Source: CAYYHA01 sp964471535 (GTDB lineage: Bacteria; Myxococcota; Myxococcia; SLRQ01). From it: DNA of 8,037 bases. Shown piece after piece: positions 1 to 5,388 of the stretch. The notes beneath the pieces were generated by a model. The model was not told where the DNA came from and ran no database searches. It was given only the letters and a program-made list of their open reading frames with translations. Made by a program: the position numbers and the translations under genes. Within the stretch, counting starts at the first letter, position 1; every line of letters begins with the position of its first letter. The DNA lies in contig CAYYHA010000199.1 in assembly GCA_964471535.1 (NCBI GenBank), positions 1-8,037 on the forward strand, in the 5' to 3' direction.

Positions 1-90
1 TCGGCACCGCGCCCGGCGGCGCTCCGGAGGACGGCGCACCCGGCATCGGCACCGCGCCCGGCGGCGCTCCGGAGGACGGCGCACCCGGCA
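1..90 (-). repeat. 45-bp direct tandem repeat, two exact copies, coding for a 15-residue unit
   Basis: Bases 1-45 and 46-90 are identical, and the first 10 bases of a further copy start at 91 before the sequence diverges. On the coding (minus) strand each unit encodes MPGAPSSGAPPGAVP. Base 1 is again the first base of what would be the next ATG codon, so the array probably continues beyond the edge. Perfect identity at the nucleotide level, including third positions, suggests recent expansion or homogenisation rather than old protein-level conservation. Confidence 0.9.
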
Positions 91-265
91 TCGGCACCGC
101 TCCGTCCTGCCCACCCGCATCTGGGAGGGGGACCGCCCCCGGATCCGACGCCTGCACGGGGAAGGTCGTGGAGCACTTGGGGCACTTCAGGTTCAGTCCG
201 GTGGGCGGAATCCGCGACGCGTCGATGTCGTACTCCGCGGCGCACCCAGGGCAGGTGACTCGCAT
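1..265 (-). CDS. MJ0042-type zinc-ribbon protein with Pro/Ala/Gly repeat tail (partial, 3' end outside window)
   Basis: Seen: read on the minus strand, an ATG at 265 opens a frame that runs off the left edge (88 complete codons). Residues 1-36 form a zinc ribbon, with CPGC at 5-8 and CPKC at 28-31, a 19-residue spacer between the cysteine pairs, and the family-like stretch PTGLNLKCPKC. A Pro/Ala/Gly linker follows, then at least two identical copies of MPGAPSSGAPPGAVP. An in-frame TGA lies 12 nt upstream of the ATG, and a strong ribosome binding site GGAGAAGG (271-278) sits 5 nt before it, so the start is well fixed. Known: this zinc finger is common at the N-terminus of myxobacterial proteins, usually followed by a disordered linker and then a variable C-terminal module (GYF, TM segment, TPR or TonB-like). 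That module lies outside the window, so function is unknown. The gene is divergent from the glycolipid-type operon. Confidence 0.85.
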   Translation of the reverse strand, partial: MRVTCPGCAAEYDIDASRIPPTGLNLKCPKCSTTFPVQASDPGAVPLPDAGGQDGAVPMPGAPSSGAPPGAVPMPGAPSSGAPPGAVP

Positions 266-302
266 TCAGCCCTTCTCCATCGGGGGTCTAGAGGCTGCTC
301 GA

Positions 303-332
303 ACGCTACCATCGGCCGGAGCGGCGGAGCAA
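303..332 (-). promoter_or_regulatory. candidate promoter of the zinc-ribbon gene
   Basis: Reading the minus strand, TTGCTC (complement of 327-332) is followed after 18 nt by TAGCGT (complement of 303-308), preceded by TG to give an extended -10 of the form TGnTAGCnT. Transcription would begin around 296, giving a leader of about 30 nt that contains the ribosome binding site at 271-278. The -10 hexamer matches the sigma-70 consensus at only three of six positions, so this is a weak prediction. Its support is the sensible spacing and a similar element before the gene at 5389. Confidence 0.3.
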
Positions 333-397
333 CCGAAGGGCCTCGCGCCTAGCGGCGCATGCCCATCCCCGCGACCTCGTGATATGGGGCGGTGGCG

Positions 398-1711
398 ATG
401 CAGACCCTCATCCTAGGCGGGGGCCTCGCCGGCCTCGGCTGCGCCCACCGGCTCGATGCCGCCGGGGCGAAATGGCGGCTCCTCGAGCGTGAGGCACGCG
501 TCGGTGGGCTGGCACGCTCGGAGACGCGCGACGGGTTCACCTTCGACGCGACCGGCCACTGGCTCCACCTGCGCGATCCGAAGGTGAAGGCGCTCGTGCT
601 CGATCTCCTCGGAGAGGATGCGCTGTGGGTCTCGCGGTCGGCCTGGATCCACACCCACGGGATGATGGTGCCCTACCCCTTCCAGACCCACACGGGCGCT
701 CTGCCCCCCGAGGTCACCTACGAGTGTCTGATGGGATTCATCCGGGCGCGTTTCGGCGAGGAGGGACGGGCCCTGCGCGAGCGGGAGCCGGCGAGCTTCG
801 AGGACTTCGTCCTGCGCAACCTCGGCGAAGGCATCGGCCGGCACTTCATGTTCCCGTACAACCGGAAGCTCTACCAGGTGGACCTCTCCGAACTGTCGGC
901 CGCGTGGACCGGCCGCTTCGTACCCAACCCCAGCGTCGAGGACGTGGTGCGCGGTGCAGTGGGCGCGAAGACCGAGACACAGGGGTACAACGCACGCTTC
1001 GTGTATCCACGCAGCGGCGGCATCGAGACGCTGTCGCGCCGCCTGGCCGCGCGGCTCCAAGGCGAGATCCACACGGGGGCGACGGTGGTGGCCGTGGATC
1101 CAAAGCGCCGGTGCGTCCGCACCCAGGACGGGACCGAGCACCCCTACACGCAGCTGGTGAGCACACTGCCCCTTCCGGCTCTCATCGAGATCTGCGAGGG
1201 CGTCCCCGAGACGGTGCGGCGGGCCGCGCGGCGACTTCGGGCCGTGAGCGTCACCTACGTGAACGTGGCGGTGCGCGTGGGTGAGGGCACACCGCCCCTC
1301 GACTACCACTGGGTCTACTTCCCGGAGCCCGAGTTTCCGTTCTACCGGGCGGGATGCGCCTCGGCGGCCGTTCCCGATCTGGCACCTCCCGGGTGCCGGA
1401 CCTTCTACGTCGAGTTCTCGCACCTCGGTCCCGGGCTGTCGGAGGAGACCTACTGTGTACAGGCCCTCGAGGGGCTTGCGCGATGCGGTCTACTTCGGGA
1501 GGCGGACGAGGTGCTCTTCACCTTTGCCCGCACCATCCCCACCGCCTACGTGCTCTTCGATCGCGCCTACGAGGAGAGTCGGGCCACCGTCTTCGCGTGG
1601 CTAGAGGCGCTCGGCATCCGAAGCATCGGCCGGTACGGCGCATGGGAGTACTCGTCGATGGAGGATGCGCTCATCGCCGGACGTACCGCGGCGGAGGCTC
1701 TGCTCTCATGA
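398..1711 (+). CDS. FAD-dependent oxidoreductase, protoporphyrinogen-oxidase/UDP-galactopyranose-mutase-like
   Basis: Role (inferred): a cytoplasmic flavoenzyme acting on a sugar, sugar nucleotide or lipid-linked sugar; whether it oxidises or isomerises is not clear. Seen (437 aa): an N-terminal dinucleotide-binding fold LILGGGLAGLG (4-14) with the acidic ribose-binding residue near E30, then VGGLAR (35-40) and a GHWLH stretch (53-57) comparable in place to the substrate/flavin loop of UDP-galactopyranose mutase. PYNRKLYQVDLSELSAAW (153-170) and YPRSGGIETL (203-212) are also typical of this amine-oxidase/UGM-like group. The C-terminal GRYGAWEYSSMEDAL (411-425) is the second FAD-contact region. 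Start choice: ATG at 398 has GGGGCGG 5 nt upstream and puts the Rossmann motif at the extreme N-terminus; a GTG at 392 is in frame but badly spaced from any ribosome binding site. It is the first gene of the operon, and its TGA overlaps the next ATG (ATGA). True UGM or HemY function is less likely given the neighbours. Confidence 0.85.
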   Translation: MQTLILGGGLAGLGCAHRLDAAGAKWRLLEREARVGGLARSETRDGFTFDATGHWLHLRDPKVKALVLDLLGEDALWVSRSAWIHTHGMMVPYPFQTHTGALPPEVTYECLMGFIRARFGEEGRALREREPASFEDFVLRNLGEGIGRHFMFPYNRKLYQVDLSELSAAWTGRFVPNPSVEDVVRGAVGAKTETQGYNARFVYPRSGGIETLSRRLAARLQGEIHTGATVVAVDPKRRCVRTQDGTEHPYTQLVSTLPLPALIEICEGVPETVRRAARRLRAVSVTYVNVAVRVGEGTPPLDYHWVYFPEPEFPFYRAGCASAAVPDLAPPGCRTFYVEFSHLGPGLSEETYCVQALEGLARCGLLREADEVLFTFARTIPTAYVLFDRAYEESRATVFAWLEALGIRSIGRYGAWEYSSMEDALIAGRTAAEALLS

Positions 1712-2424
1712 CGGCGTCGGTCCCCCAGGTCTCGGTGGTCATCCCCGTCTACAACGAGGAGTCGATCCTCGAGGCGGCGATCGAGGGGCTGATCGAGGGG
1801 ATGCGGGCAAAGGGGCGCAGCTTCGAGATCCTCATCTCCGAGAACGGATCCACCGATCGGACCAAGGAGATCGCCGAACGCCTCGCGGAGGTGCACGACG
1901 AGGTTCGGGCCCTGTGCAGCGACGCCCCCGACTACGGCGCGGCGCTGAAACGGGGCATCCTGGCGGCGCAGGGGGAGTACGTGGTCTGCGAGGAGATCGA
2001 TCTCTGCCACATCGGCTTCCAGGATCGAGCGCTGCGCATCCTGGAGTCGGGGGCAGCGGACCTGGTGGTTGGTTCGAAGGCGGCCCCCGGGGCGCGGGAC
2101 CGCCGGCCGCCCTTCCGCCGGGTGGCGACCCGGGTCATCAACGGGCTCCTCCGGGCGACGCTCGACTTCACAGGGACCGACACCCATGGCCTGAAGGCCT
2201 TTCGGCGCCAGACGCTCCTGCCCATCGTTCACCAGTGCGTCGTGACGCGGGACATGTTCGCCAGCGAGTTCGTGATCCGCGCCGAGCGCGCCGGAATCCT
2301 CTTCCTCGAGATCCCTGTGGACATCGAGGAGAAGCGCCCGCCGTCCATCCGCCTCACCCGGCGGGTGCCCAACGTGCTGAAGAACCTCGCCGTGCTCATC
2401 TGGGAGATTCGGGTGAAGGGCTGA
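1708..2424 (+). CDS. Family 2 glycosyltransferase (polyprenyl-phosphate sugar transferase-like)
   Basis: Role: transfer of a sugar from a nucleotide donor, probably to a polyprenyl phosphate at the inner membrane face, as in DPM1/ArnC-like enzymes (inference from family and context). Seen (238 aa): GT-A N-terminus VVIPVYNEE (10-18), ENGSTD (45-50), the GAALKRGILAAQGEYVV helix-strand (77-93), and GTDTHGLKAFRR (156-167), the latter resembling the conserved D-x-x-x-G-x-K/R-x-F-R region of DPM-type GT2s. Oddity: the metal-binding DxD is replaced by EEID (95-98), that is ExD. No C-terminal membrane helices are present, unlike ArnC or GtrB, so it resembles short soluble DPM1-type enzymes. Start: the ATG overlaps the upstream stop by 4 bases (ATGA), with GGAGG at 1693-1697 as ribosome binding site, implying translational coupling. 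The next gene starts on the last base of its stop codon. Confidence 0.9.
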   Translation: MTASVPQVSVVIPVYNEESILEAAIEGLIEGMRAKGRSFEILISENGSTDRTKEIAERLAEVHDEVRALCSDAPDYGAALKRGILAAQGEYVVCEEIDLCHIGFQDRALRILESGAADLVVGSKAAPGARDRRPPFRRVATRVINGLLRATLDFTGTDTHGLKAFRRQTLLPIVHQCVVTRDMFASEFVIRAERAGILFLEIPVDIEEKRPPSIRLTRRVPNVLKNLAVLIWEIRVKG

Positions 2425-3437
2425 TGCGCGCCGCCTGCGTCAACATCGATCTCGACGAGGTCGTCCACTACGCGCGCATCCACGGCATCGACCCTGCGAC
2501 GATCGACGTCGCACCAGCAATCACGCCTGCGGCGCTGCCGCGCCTGGCCGAGATCTTGGACCGGCTCTCGATTCCCGGAACGGCGTTCGCCATCGGCGAG
2601 TGCCTCGAGACAGAACCGGTCGCGCGTGCGGTCCGTGACTTTGCGGCGGCAGGCCACGAGATCGGAAACCACAGCCACCGCCACGACTACCGTATGAGCG
2701 CCCGGAGCCTCCCCGAGATCGGCGACGAGATCGATCGCGGCGCGGCTGCGATCGAGGCGCGCACCGGGACCCGCCCCGTAGGCTTCCGCGCGCCCGGCTA
2801 CAACGTCTCTCCGGCCCTCTTCCGCGCCCTCGAGGCGCGGGGCTACCTCTACGACTCCTCGGTCTTCCCCTCGGCGCCCTACTATCTCGCCCGCGCCGCG
2901 GTCCTGGCCGGCATGCGCCTCGCCGGCCGCCAAAGCCACTCGATGGCCGGCCCCGCCACCGTCCTCCTCGCGCCCCGCGGCCCCTACCGGCCCCACCCCG
3001 AGGAGATCTTCGCCCGTGGAGAAAGCCGGCTGGTGGAGCTGCCCATTTCCGTGGCGCCAGTGACGGGCCTGCCGCTCATCGGAACGGCGATCACTCTCCT
3101 GCCCTGGGCGGTGCTCCGGCCGCACCTGACGCTCTTCCGCCAGCGCCGGTTCCTCAACCTGGAGCTGCACGGAGCCGACCTGGTGGACGAGAGTGACGGC
3201 CTCCCGGCGGAGGTGGTGAGGCGGCAGCGCGACCTTGCAATTCCAGCGGCGACAAAGCTGCGGCGCCTTCGCCGCGTGCTCGAATGGCTCTCGGGGGAGT
3301 ATCCGGTGGTCACCTTGGCCGCCCTCGCGCGCCGGTACGCGCCCGGCGACGGGGTGGACCGATCGCCACGGGGGGGGGCGAGCCCGGAGGGAGGCGGCGC
3401 CGCGGCTGGCCGCGCGGTGGAAGCTCGGGCAAAGTAG
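2424..3437 (+). CDS. Polysaccharide deacetylase, CE4 / NodB-homology family (ArnD-like)
   Basis: Role: hydrolytic removal of an N-acyl (acetyl or formyl) group from a sugar, probably on the product of the preceding glycosyltransferase. Seen (337 aa): the first motif is NIDLDEV (7-13), matching the I-D-x-D form of ArnD-type deformylases rather than the FDDG of chitin deacetylases. Metal-binding motif NHSHRH is at 82-87 (H83 and H87), RAPG at 122-125, DSSVFPS at 144-150 and LELHG at 246-250, the last supplying the late catalytic histidine. All CE4 motifs are therefore present and activity is expected. There is no signal peptide, so action in the cytoplasm or at the inner membrane is likely, unlike most secreted CE4 enzymes. 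Start: the ATG overlaps the previous TGA by one base (TGATG), with AAGGG just upstream. The C-terminal 30 residues are a Gly/Ala/Arg-rich tail containing a run of nine G bases (3370-3378). Confidence 0.9.
   Translation: MRAACVNIDLDEVVHYARIHGIDPATIDVAPAITPAALPRLAEILDRLSIPGTAFAIGECLETEPVARAVRDFAAAGHEIGNHSHRHDYRMSARSLPEIGDEIDRGAAAIEARTGTRPVGFRAPGYNVSPALFRALEARGYLYDSSVFPSAPYYLARAAVLAGMRLAGRQSHSMAGPATVLLAPRGPYRPHPEEIFARGESRLVELPISVAPVTGLPLIGTAITLLPWAVLRPHLTLFRQRRFLNLELHGADLVDESDGLPAEVVRRQRDLAIPAATKLRRLRRVLEWLSGEYPVVTLAALARRYAPGDGVDRSPRGGASPEGGGAAAGRAVEARAK
3370..3378 (+). other. Nine-guanine homopolymer, possible slippage or frameshift site
   Basis: Nine consecutive G lie near the 3' end of the deacetylase gene, read there as CGG GGG GGG GCG. 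A -1 slip re-pairs both GGG codons perfectly (heptamer G GGG GGG at 3371-3377) and moves the ribosome into the frame of the following acyltransferase. That frame is open from here through 3443 to 4369. Tract and frame relation are seen directly; that slippage happens is inference. A sequencing length error in the homopolymer is the main alternative. Confidence 0.35.
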
Positions 3438-3442
3438 GGCCG

Positions 3443-4369
3443 ATGGAACGGCGAGCCTTTGCCCTCGCACGCCCCGACGACCTGAAGCCTCAGGGCCTCC
3501 TCGGCCGCCTCGGCGAGAAGTTGAAGGAGCAGCTCATCGAGTGGACCTATGCGCAGGCGGGCGAGGACCTCGAGGAACGCCTGCGCCACCTTCCGGTGGA
3601 GCACCTCAACGAGTTCGGTCTCGACCCCTACGGCCTCGACCCCGAGTTCACCACCGCGGCCATCGCTCCCATCGTGTGGCTGTACAAGAACTACTTCCGC
3701 TGCGAGGTGCACGGGGCGGAGCACATCCCCTCCGGCCGCGTCTTCCTCATCGCCAACCACTCGGGGCAGATCCCCATCGACGGCATGATGATCGGGATCG
3801 CCGCCTTCCTCGAAGCCGATCCGCCGCGGGTGGTTCGGGCGATGTTCGAAAAGTGGGTGCCGACCCTTCCCTACGTCTCCATCTTCATGTCGCGGGTGGG
3901 GCAGGTGGTGGGCACCCCGGAGAACTGCCGCCGTCTCCTCGAGCAGGAGGAAGCGGTGATGGTCTTTCCCGAAGGCGCCCGCGGCATCAGCAAGCCCTTC
4001 TCCCGCCGCTACCAACTCGAGGAGTTCGGCCTCGGCTTCATGCGCCTCGCCCTCGAGACGCACACCCCCATCGTGCCCGTGGCCGTGGTGGGGGCGGAGG
4101 AGCAGATCATCTCGGTCGCGAACCTGAAGCAGCTGGGCAAGCTGCTCGGCATGCCTGCCTTCCCAGTGATCCCGCAGCTTCTCGTCCCCATCTTCGGTTG
4201 GGTCCCGCTGCCGACGAAGTACCGCATCTACTTCGGCAAACCGATGACCTTCGAGGGCAACCCGGACGACGAGGATGCAGAGATCGAGAAGCACGTCCGG
4301 GTGGTGAAGAACACGATACAGACGATGCTCCGAGACGGCCTGCGCCGGCGCAAGTCGATCTTCTTCTAG
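3443..4369 (+). CDS. Lysophospholipid acyltransferase family protein (PlsC/LPLAT-like)
   Basis: Role: transfers an acyl chain to a lipid-linked or glycerolipid acceptor at the cytoplasmic membrane; the acceptor is unknown. Seen (308 aa): an amphipathic N-terminal region (1-75), a short hydrophobic stretch around 72-81 (TAAIAPIVWL), catalytic block NHSGQIPID (105-113), FPEGARG (175-181), a conserved RYQLEEFGLGF segment (189-199) and PIVPVAVVGAEE (209-220), which corresponds to LPLAT block IV. The His and Asp of the first block are six residues apart rather than the four of classical HX4D PlsC, which suggests the MGAT/TMEM68-like branch of the superfamily. Start: ATG at 3443 lies 5 nt after the deacetylase stop, with a modest AGTAGGG upstream. 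The same frame is open back to 3284, but that part is low-complexity Arg/Gly and is better explained as the shadow of the deacetylase end. Followed after 40 nt by the epimerase-like gene. Confidence 0.9.
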   Translation: MERRAFALARPDDLKPQGLLGRLGEKLKEQLIEWTYAQAGEDLEERLRHLPVEHLNEFGLDPYGLDPEFTTAAIAPIVWLYKNYFRCEVHGAEHIPSGRVFLIANHSGQIPIDGMMIGIAAFLEADPPRVVRAMFEKWVPTLPYVSIFMSRVGQVVGTPENCRRLLEQEEAVMVFPEGARGISKPFSRRYQLEEFGLGFMRLALETHTPIVPVAVVGAEEQIISVANLKQLGKLLGMPAFPVIPQLLVPIFGWVPLPTKYRIYFGKPMTFEGNPDDEDAEIEKHVRVVKNTIQTMLRDGLRRRKSIFF

Positions 4370-4409
4370 GTCTTCGAGGTCTGCGAGACTACGACACTGG
4401 GGGTCAGGG

Positions 4410-5357
4410 ATGCCGCGGAACAAGAAGGACGATCGACCGGCGATCGTCATCACCGGGATCAGCGGAAACCTCGGCCGCACCATCGCCCAACGCCTCCACC
4501 GCCACGAGCGGGTCATCGGCATCGACCGGCGCCCCTTTCACGGCAAACCAAAGGACATCGAACTCCACCGGGTGGACATCCGCCGCAAGAAGGCCGGCGA
4601 CATCTTTCGGCGCGAACCCATCAAGGCGCTCATTCACATGGGGATCGTGCACGACCCCCGCCTGCCTCCCAGCGAACACCACTCCCACAACGTCGTGGGC
4701 ACCCAGCGCATCCTCGAGTACTGCGTGAAGTACGGCGTGAAGAAGGTGGTGGCGCTCTCGAGCGCCAACGTCTACGGGCCGGACCCGAACAACTCCAACT
4801 TCCTCTCCGAGGATGCACCCCTGCGCGCCGCCGTCCGTCACGGCGACATCCGCGACCTGGTCGAGGTCGACATGTACGCGCAGAGCTTCTTCTGGCGACA
4901 CCCGGAGATCGAGACGGTGATCCTGCGGCCGGTGCACATCGTCGGTCCCACGGTGCGCAACGCGCCCTCCAACTACCTGCGGCTCAAACGCCCCTGGGTG
5001 ATGGCTGGCTTCGATCCCATCGTGCAGCTCATCCACCAGGAGGACGTGGCCCGCGCCATCGAGCACTCGCTGAAGCCCGGCCTGCAGGGCATCTACAACG
5101 TGGTGGGCCCGGGGGAGGCGCCGCTCTCGGCGATCCTGCGGATCCTGGGCCGGCGTCCCGTCCCCATCCCCCACTTCCTGGCTCGGGCGATGCTCGAGCG
5201 GCTGTGGACGCTGCGCCTCTCGAGCTTCCCGCCCCCCGAACTCGACCACATCAAGTACCTGTGCGTGGTGGATGGAGCACGCTTTCGGCGGGACAGCGGC
5301 TTCGAACCCGCTTTCTCGCTGCGCGAGACGGTGCGCTCGGTGGACGGCCGGGTGTGA
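4410..5357 (+). CDS. NAD-dependent epimerase/dehydratase-like protein (atypical extended SDR)
   Basis: Role: nucleotide-sugar or lipid-linked sugar conversion by family resemblance, but catalysis is uncertain. Seen (315 aa): N-terminal Rossmann motif TGISGNLG (15-22) with an acidic cofactor-ribose residue at D39 in IGIDRR, NVVGTQRILEYC (94-105) as in GalE-type enzymes, LSSANVYGP (116-124), LRPVHIVGP (172-180), a QLIHQEDVARAIEH segment (206-219) and YNVVGPGEAPLS (229-240). Oddity: where the catalytic YxxxK should lie, about 30 residues after VYGP, the sequence reads LVEVD (150-154), so neither Tyr nor Lys is there. It may bind NAD(P) and a sugar-like ligand without classical SDR chemistry, or act as a non-catalytic partner. 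Context: last gene of the operon, 40 nt after the acyltransferase, with a GGGGG box at 4399-4403. From memory, M. tuberculosis galE2 (Rv0501) and Rv0502 form a similar epimerase-like/acyltransferase pair. Confidence 0.85.
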   Translation: MPRNKKDDRPAIVITGISGNLGRTIAQRLHRHERVIGIDRRPFHGKPKDIELHRVDIRRKKAGDIFRREPIKALIHMGIVHDPRLPPSEHHSHNVVGTQRILEYCVKYGVKKVVALSSANVYGPDPNNSNFLSEDAPLRAAVRHGDIRDLVEVDMYAQSFFWRHPEIETVILRPVHIVGPTVRNAPSNYLRLKRPWVMAGFDPIVQLIHQEDVARAIEHSLKPGLQGIYNVVGPGEAPLSAILRILGRRPVPIPHFLARAMLERLWTLRLSSFPPPELDHIKYLCVVDGARFRRDSGFEPAFSLRETVRSVDGRV

Positions 5358-5382
5358 AAGTCGACCGGTGAGGTGCTAGCAT
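5354..5382 (+). promoter_or_regulatory. candidate promoter before the exported barrel protein
   Basis: GTGAAA (5354-5359; four of six to TTGACA) is followed after 17 nt by TAGCAT (5377-5382; four of six to TATAAT), preceded by TG as an extended -10 (TGCTAGCAT). The -10 ends 6 nt before the ATG at 5389, so a transcript started here would be nearly or fully leaderless. The -35 overlaps the end of the upstream gene. The element resembles the TGnTAGCnT candidate before the zinc-ribbon gene. It is a weak prediction; read-through from the operon is equally possible. Confidence 0.25.
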
Positions 5383-5388
5383 CGACGG

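Noticed and set aside
392..397. GTG at 392 as start of the flavoenzyme
   Set aside because: The only ribosome-binding-like bases would be 2 nt away, whereas ATG at 398 has GGGGCGG at 5 nt and gives the usual short lead into the Rossmann fold.
168..416. Small 82-codon plus-strand open frame across the divergent intergenic region
   Set aside because: It covers the zinc-ribbon coding start, its ribosome binding site and the candidate promoter, and its product has no recognisable feature.
413..1423. 336-codon open frame on the minus strand opposite the flavoenzyme
   Set aside because: It is antisense to a gene with clear FAD-binding motifs, its product shows no recognisable domain and is rich in His, Arg, Pro and Ala, as expected for a shadow frame in GC-rich DNA.
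3284..3442. Upstream extension of the acyltransferase frame back to 3284
   Set aside because: The extra 53 residues are Arg/Gly-rich and overlap the deacetylase C-terminus; the ATG at 3443 is placed normally after the upstream stop. The open frame is kept only as part of the frameshift finding.
2984..4522. 512-codon minus-strand open frame across the deacetylase and acyltransferase genes
   Set aside because: Two well-supported genes occupy the other strand; the product is low in hydrophobic core and rich in His/Asp/Arg, and no domain is visible.
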